NCBI GenBank assembly: GCA_963758025.1
Contig: CAVWUA010000002.1
Coordinates: 1-64,000 of the forward strand
Direction: 5' to 3'
Source: CAVWUA01 sp963758025
Lineage (GTDB): Bacteria > Planctomycetota > Planctomycetia > Isosphaerales > Isosphaeraceae
DNA length: 64,000 nt
Shown here one piece after another: positions 58,642-64,000 of this stretch; position 1 is the stretch's first letter; each line of letters starts with the position of its first letter. Both the position numbers and the translations under genes were made by a program. The notes beneath the pieces were generated by a model, which saw only the letters and a program-made list of their open reading frames with translations, did no database searches and was not told the DNA's origin.

Positions 58642-60093
58642 TCAATCCCGCGCCGACTCGACCAGTGCCTCGGAGACGTTGCTACGGATCTCCAGGTCGT
58701 TGAACGGATCGACGGTGGCGGGATCGGCCAGCGCGGCCTGGTACAGGTCCTTGAACGGAAGGTCCTCGGGGACCTCCTGACCAAGCTGCCGCAAGGCCAG
58801 CACGTAGCGGCTGACGATGTGGCCGGTATCGCGCTTGTTCAGCTCGTCGTTGCGATACGCCGGATGCTTGTCCAGCAGGTCTTTCCAGAGTTCCAGCCCT
58901 TCCTTGAACTTCTGGACGGACTCGGTGAAGTTGGCGGTCTTGTAGGCGATCGTCGCCTCGTAGAAGAGGCGCCGGGCCTTCACACCTTCCGAACTCATCT
59001 CCGCCAGCGACCGGTCCTTCCAGTAGCGATAGTTCATCTGGTCGGAGAAGCGGTTCACCCAGTATTGCTGGTTCTCGTGGAGCTTGTCGAACTCCTCGGG
59101 GCGCGAGATCAGGTCGATCACGATCGGCTGCGTGGTGAGCACGCCGTTGATGGGGACCTGGTTCGGCGAGTCGAAGGTATGGCTGCCGAAGGTGTTCCAT
59201 TCGTTCAGGGCCTTGCGCCACTCGTCGCTGGCGACATCGCCGAAGACGGCCGGATAGTCGCGGACACTGGCTTTTTCCAGCCCCGCGGCGTAACGGGTCT
59301 GGGCATGCGCCGGCATGGATCGGAAGGCCAGATCGCCGGGACGGCCCTTGTGCTGGACCGGCTTATCGACGTACTCGATGTCCGCCTCACCCTCGCCGAG
59401 GCCGGCTTCCAGACGCTCGGCGCCACGGTCCACCAGGCGCACGGCGCGGGTGAACCAGCCCCAGCCGAGCTGGAAGTTGTCGTTGCGGATGACCTTGATG
59501 TTGTGCTCTTCCAGCTCGATCGGGTCGGTCTTGAACGGCTCATCCTCATCCTCGCGGAAGAGTTTGCGGAGCAGGACCGCCTCGTCGGAAAAGCCGATCT
59601 TGTGGTAGTAGGTCCAGGCGGTATCCCAGAGCAGGTCCGGGCTCTTCTGGTTCTTCGAGACGCCGTCCTGGATGAACTTGATCCCCTGCTTGATCCACTC
59701 GTACTTGTCGGCCGGGTCGTCCCACTCCACCGAGACGTTGTAGGCGAGGTTCCACCCCTGGAAGGTCCAGACCGAGAGGAAGTGGGGCTGGAGCTTGGTG
59801 ATCATGTCCACCGTCTGCTTCAGGCGGTCCCACTCATGGACCTTCTGAAGATCGATGGCGCGGTTCCACAAGACGTTGGCCGCCACGCCGCGGACTCCGC
59901 CCAGCAGGGCGAGCTTGAGCATGAAGCTGCCGGTGTCAATCTGCCCGATCGTGGCCTCACCCAGTTGCTTGCGGGTCTTGAGCTGGTTGAGCCACGCGGT
60001 ATAGGGATACATGGCCGTGAACAACAGCAGGATCGCCAGGGCATAGACGATCTGCCGGTTCCGGTTGGTGACGGTGCTGGATGCTTCTCTCAT
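58642..60093 (-). CDS. Membrane-anchored protein of the second ABC operon
   Basis: A 483-residue protein with one N-terminal transmembrane helix (QIVYALAILLLFTAMYPYTAW) and a long soluble region that is rich in Trp/Tyr and helical, with TPR-like spacing (LLWDTAWTYYHKIGFSDEAV, LFYEATIAYKTANFTESVQK). Its ATG overlaps the stop of the upstream permease gene (ATGA), so it is translationally coupled to the exporter and is probably an accessory subunit on the outer face of the membrane. Homologues in planctomycetes are often labelled 'IRE (iron responsive element)', a name without functional support. The gene is intact. Confidence 0.75.
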   Translation of the reverse strand: MREASSTVTNRNRQIVYALAILLLFTAMYPYTAWLNQLKTRKQLGEATIGQIDTGSFMLKLALLGGVRGVAANVLWNRAIDLQKVHEWDRLKQTVDMITKLQPHFLSVWTFQGWNLAYNVSVEWDDPADKYEWIKQGIKFIQDGVSKNQKSPDLLWDTAWTYYHKIGFSDEAVLLRKLFREDEDEPFKTDPIELEEHNIKVIRNDNFQLGWGWFTRAVRLVDRGAERLEAGLGEGEADIEYVDKPVQHKGRPGDLAFRSMPAHAQTRYAAGLEKASVRDYPAVFGDVASDEWRKALNEWNTFGSHTFDSPNQVPINGVLTTQPIVIDLISRPEEFDKLHENQQYWVNRFSDQMNYRYWKDRSLAEMSSEGVKARRLFYEATIAYKTANFTESVQKFKEGLELWKDLLDKHPAYRNDELNKRDTGHIVSRYVLALRQLGQEVPEDLPFKDLYQAALADPATVDPFNDLEIRSNVSEALVESARD

Positions 60094-62438
60094 GCGGCGA
60101 CCTCGCGATTCTTAAGAATGAAATATCCGGCGATGGAGAACGGCAAGGCATACGCCAGGGCCGTCAGGGCGTTGCCCAGAAGCTGCCGCCAGGTGACGGC
60201 GAACCCGGTGGCCACCGTGTTGCTCAAATCCAGACTGGAGAAGTTCGGCACGAGATACACCAGGCGCGACATGATCGGCATGACGATCGCGTCGAACGTC
60301 CGGGCCGTGACGACCGCCAGGGTCGGGGCCAGCTCCGACATCTGGTTCTCGTGCGTCAGCAGGCGGATCATTGACTCGAACGGGCCGCCGCCGATCAACC
60401 CCTGCAAGGCGAACTGCTGGAGATAGACGAAGCCGACCTGTCCGGCGACGAAGAACCAGATCGTCGTCAGCAAGGCCACCGGCCAGCTCAGGAACGTGCC
60501 CGCCCAGACGCCGATGGCGGTCAGGACCATCGCCTGGAGCCACACGCCGAACAGTCCCTTCAGGTAGTTCACGTTGAAGCTGCCCTGGCTGGCCAGGATG
60601 AACAGGTCGCTCTCGGCCATGCCGAGATACTGGTTCGGGCTGAGGCACTGGACCTCGATGACGAGGTTGCCATGCGAGCCGACGAGCATCCCCGGGTCGA
60701 ACGCGAGTTTGTTGGTGTAGTACTCACGGATCGGGGATGATCTCGGTATCCGGACGGATGCCCGGGCGCGGATTGATGACTTTCACCGAGGCATAGACCG
60801 GCTCGCCGATCTCCCCCTTGGTCGTGCGGTACACGTTGAAGGTCATCTCCACGGGGATCGGCGGCGTGTGCTTGTTCTCCTTGCGCAGGGTGGTCAGTTG
60901 CTGCCGAAGCTCCTTGAGCTGTTGCTGGTCCTCGGAAATCGTCGAGGCCAGACGGGCCGAGTCCGCCGCCTGGAGATCCGGCGACTTGCGTGGCCTGCTG
61001 CGCCTCGGCCAGCTCGTCTTCCAGCAGGGCGATGCGGTTCTCGACGTACTCGATCGTTCCGGGCACCAGCAAGTCATCGACCGGGATCGGACGCTCCAGG
61101 ATGCGCTCGCGGATTGCGAGGGTCCTCGACTCGGGGACCGAACCGCCAGACAGCTTTCGACGGCGTGGCTCCCTCGACGAAACTGCGGAATTCCAGCTCC
61201 TGCCCGACGTCGATCCCCTTGACCGTCCGCTTTCCGCGCGAGTCGTAAAAGAGCAAGGACCCCTTGACCGGCACGCGGGCCGACATGCGGGTTTCGAGCT
61301 GATCGGCCTGCTCCTGGTACTGTTTGTAGAACTCCTCCTTGCCTTCCTCCTTGAACTTCGCGGCCTGCTCCCGCGCATCGCGGATCTCGCCGCCGACCAT
61401 CCGGTGGAAGTAGAGCAGGCTCACGCCGCCGAACAGCAGCAGCAGCACGGTCACCAGCGACATGAACCCGAGCATCCGGCCCCAGATCAGCTCCAACCGC
61501 CGCACCGGCTTCGAAACGATCGTGTAGATCGTCTGCTGGCGGATATCGTTCGGCAGGCTGATCGGCGTCAAGATCGCCACGAGAACCGTCATCAGGAGCG
61601 AACACAACAACATCAACGTCCCGACGTACAGGCGGCCAAGCTCGGCCGCGCGTGGCGGCTTGAGGAACCAGGAGGTGAACGCCAGGATCACCGCGAAAAC
61701 CACGATCACGACCCAGGGGGCCCACATCCGCCGGAACGACTCCTTCCAGCAATGCCAGGCGATCGCGTAGAGCCGGCGGAAGTGCAGCGCGGCGAACTCG
61801 GGAATCAACATCGCCACGACCCTCGCCAGCACGACGAAGCCCATGTACGTCGCGCCGATGCGGCCGCCGGTGAACAGCGCGTCCTGCACGCTCATCTGGT
61901 ATTGCGGGTTGAGCTGGGCGGCGGCGAACTGAAGCCCGAAGCTGACGGCGAATCCCACGACCAGGGCGATATGAATCGCCCCCAGCACGACCAGGTCCGC
62001 CCCCGTCCCTAGCCGACGGATGCTCGACCAGAGTTTGACCTCGATCCAGATCAGAATCATCAGAATGCAAAGCAGGGCGAGAATTCCCGCCGCGGGCATG
62101 CCGCCGAGGTCCCACTCCGGCAGGCGTCCACCGGTCTGCAAGGACCGTAAAAGGACGGAGCCGATGGCGCCAAGCAGGGCCACCAGCGCGGCGATGTCCA
62201 GCGGACGCAGCCGTGCCTGGTTCGACGCCTTCACGGCGGCGACGACCCAGCTCATCACCCAGCCGAGCAGGCAGAACAGCCCGATCACCTTGATCCAGGT
62301 AACAACCCCTCCCCAGAGGCCCGTGATGGTCAGGGAAGGATCACCCCAGACATACAGCCACTGAAGCCAGTTCGGGATCGTCCCGCCGCCGGCCGGCCCC
62401 TGCTGGGCCCAGAGGAACGAAGACAAGAGCAGCGACAT
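60090..62438 (-). CDS. ABC-2 type permease with a large inserted coiled-coil domain, frameshifted
   Basis: A polytopic permease from ATG 62438 (SLLLSSFLWAQQGPAGG), with helices such as VIGLFCLLGWVMSWVVAAV and YMGFVVLARVVAMLI. The ABC-2 core contains LPNDIRQQTIYTIVSKPVRR then LIWGRMLGFMSLV. After the helix at about 61420 a long soluble insertion follows, with charged helices (REQAAKFKEEGKEEFYKQYQ, DQQQLKELRQQLTTLRKENK) and beta segments (VEMTFNVYRTTKGEIGEPVY). Frames shift near 61150, 60985 and 60730. The last part returns to membrane helices (LFGVWLQAMVLTAIGVWAG). It lies between its ATPase and the coupled membrane protein gene. Confidence 0.82.
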
Positions 62439-62691
62439 CGCGGAAACACTCCTCGGTTCGGATCTCGCCCCGGCCGGTGCTCGGCTCATGTCTCGACGGG
62501 GAGAGCGCATCGTTAACGGACCGATCGGGTATGAAGAAAGAGGCCCGGACGATGCGAGGGCAGAAGGTGCGATCGTTGTGATGATGGCGTTTCGGACGGT
62601 AGAAGACACAACTCGGATGGTTGATGGAGGAAGAATCTCCAGGAGGCGAATTCAAAAAGAGCCATCAACCATCCCTATCCCCCCGCCTCCC

Positions 62692-63645
62692 TCAGGAGAC
62701 GGGGTTGGCCGGGGTCGTCTCGGACGGTGATGGCGACGCGGCCGTCTGGCCATCCCCCGCGCGTTCGGGAGCGACGCGACGGCGGCCGGGGTGCAGGTCG
62801 CTCTCGCGGACGATCCGCAGGAACAGTTCTTCCAGGGTCGTCGTCGGGTGATCGACGGCCATCAGCTCCGAACCGTGCCGGGCCAGAACGTCGCGAATCT
62901 CGGCCAGGGCCTGCTCGGGTACGTCGCGGGCCTTGATCTGGGTCACGTCCTGCACGGTCAGCAGGTCAGAGACCTTGCCGATCTCCTTCAGCTCGCCGCG
63001 GTGCAGGATGGCGATCCGGTCGCAGATGTCCTGCATGTCCGCGAGCAAGTGGCCCGAGAGCACGACCGTCTTGCCACGTTCGCGCAGGTCGCGGATCAAT
63101 TCCTTCATCTCGGCCGTGCCGATCGGGTCGAGGCCCGAGGTCGGCTCGTCCAGGAGGATCAACTCCGGCTCGTTGATGAGGGCCTGGGCCAGACCGATCC
63201 GGCGCTGCATGCCCTTGGAGTACTCGCGCAACTGCCGGTGCTTGGCCGCGGAGAGACCGACCAGGTCGATCAGGCGGTTAACCCGCTTGGTGCGCTCCGA
63301 CGGCGAGAGCTTGAACAGCCGGCCGTAGAAGTGCAGCGTCTCCTCGGCGTTCAGGAACTTGTAGAGGTACGACTCTTCAGGCAGGTAGCCGATCCGCTCG
63401 TTCTTGGCGACGTTGGTCGTCGGCTCGTTGAAGATCAGGGCCTCCCCCTCGGTCGGGAAGAGCAGGCCGAGCAGAAGCTTGATGGTCGTCGTCTTGCCCG
63501 AGCCGTTCGGCCCGAGCAATCCGAAGATCTCGCCACGGTGCACCTTCAAGTCGAGCGCCTTCAGCGCCAGGACCTTGGGCCGGCCCCAGAAATCGCGGTA
63601 AACCTTCGTCAGGTTCCGAGTCTCGATGATGACGTCATTGTTCAT
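62692..63645 (-). CDS. ABC transporter ATP-binding protein
   Basis: A 317-residue ATPase that drives the downstream ABC-2 permease. Walker A is GPNGSGKTTT, the signature YSKGMQRRIGLAQAL, Walker B LILLDEPTSGLDP and the switch histidine in VLSGHLLADM. The C-terminal tail is Pro/Ala/Ser-rich and acidic-poor (ERAGDGQTAASPSPSETTPA). It is the first gene of a three-gene operon that ends at 58642. The 253-bp spacer to the permease start (62439-62691) contains nothing recognised. The substrate is unknown. The gene is intact. Confidence 0.93.
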   Translation of the reverse strand: MNNDVIIETRNLTKVYRDFWGRPKVLALKALDLKVHRGEIFGLLGPNGSGKTTTIKLLLGLLFPTEGEALIFNEPTTNVAKNERIGYLPEESYLYKFLNAEETLHFYGRLFKLSPSERTKRVNRLIDLVGLSAAKHRQLREYSKGMQRRIGLAQALINEPELILLDEPTSGLDPIGTAEMKELIRDLRERGKTVVLSGHLLADMQDICDRIAILHRGELKEIGKVSDLLTVQDVTQIKARDVPEQALAEIRDVLARHGSELMAVDHPTTTLEELFLRIVRESDLHPGRRRVAPERAGDGQTAASPSPSETTPANPVS

Positions 63646-64000
63646 CGGGGGGCGCCTTGTCTGTCTAGGAAAGACGGGAACGGATCAGGCCGGACCACAC
63701 CGGGAGGTCGAGGGAAATCAGCTTTTGGGAAGAAATCGGACGATGACCGGAACGAATATCCTGCTGAGGGATTCCCAAGGACCGACCCAGCCTTACGGGG
63801 AAATGCGAAACCTCCGCGCGGTGTCGCCGGAGCAATGGCCTCCCGCGCTACGTGCCTCGACCCGGAAAGGTTCGATTCCCCCGACCCACTTTTTGAAAAT
63901 CTGCCGCTTCGTCCGGTCGTCAACCCGGCTGGGAGCCGTGGTCGGTACGCATGGCGAACGGGCCGGTCACGACCGGTGAACACGGGATCTAATTTAAATG
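63646..64000. other. Right-edge intergenic region, nothing recognised
   Basis: No coding sequence is supported; the open frames on both strands are Pro/Arg/Ser-rich and have no ribosome-binding site. The promoter of the ABC operon, which starts at 63645 on the minus strand, should lie here. Confidence 0.5.

Overview
The window is high-GC DNA that looks like a planctomycete, most likely an Isosphaeraceae relative. The pointers are a LEPR-XLL-type N-terminus, an ECF sigma factor coupled to a Ser/Thr kinase with WD40 repeats, a DUF1559 prepilin-like protein, an FG-GAP repeat relic, two Uma2 proteins, a MoxR/VWA cluster and many small palindromic intergenic repeats. The lineage is inferred from gene content alone; no rRNA or complete tRNA gene is visible.

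Layout. 1-5.5 kb: a frameshifted LEPR-XLL protein that runs off the left edge, then the sigma factor and kinase/WD40 pair. 5.5-7.1 kb: a graveyard holding the 3' end of an FG-GAP gene, a dead IS630 transposase and the 3' half of a tRNA-Val(CAC). 7.2-12.5 kb: an ABC-2 exporter operon with a large membrane partner. 12.8-16.2 kb: XdhC plus a MobA-like transferase and small membrane proteins. 16.4-24.4 kb: asd, a glycine-rich RRM protein, truA, two glycosyltransferases, a radical-SAM-like protein that lacks its cysteines, and a methyltransferase. 24.5-29.4 kb: VWA protein, Uma2, lipoprotein, MoxR ATPase and prs. 29.8-33.7 kb: an NHLRC2-like thioredoxin/NHL protein, purM and a small c-type cytochrome. 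33.8-35.7 kb: an accessory block bounded by two related hairpins, containing an IS110 fragment, an AT-richer orphan gene, a long inverted repeat and a toxin-antitoxin pair. 35.7-39 kb: an MDR oxidoreductase, a LURP-one-like protein and a seven-heme cytochrome c.

39.1-56.2 kb is the metabolic core. A lipoate ligase-family gene, sucA, sucB and lpd (2-oxoglutarate dehydrogenase) run on the + strand. They converge on a DUF1559 gene and on an acn-pdhA-pdhB-pdhC-lpd run (aconitase plus pyruvate dehydrogenase) on the - strand. Both 2-oxoacid dehydrogenase complexes, each with its own E3, plus a lipoate-attachment enzyme and aconitase therefore lie within about 17 kb. 57-63.6 kb: Uma2, a menaquinone-pathway MqnD-like enzyme and a second ABC-2 exporter operon.

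Quality note. About 17 genes are broken by single- or two-base frameshifts while their residues stay conserved on both sides. Many breaks can be placed in short G or C runs (truA, pdhC, the NHLRC2-like gene, the MobA-like gene, acn). I read most of them as residual assembly indels rather than pseudogenes, and annotate such genes as single CDS with the break noted. The densest damage is in acn-pdhABC-lpd, where real decay should be excluded. The IS630, IS110, FG-GAP and tRNA relics look like genuine relics.

I found no clearly new multi-gene system. The most notable items are the cysteine-less radical-SAM-like protein, the covarying hairpin pair around the accessory block, a 28-bp repeat upstream of two small membrane protein genes, a two-tier hairpin between acn and pdhA, and an antitoxin fused to an uncharacterised domain.
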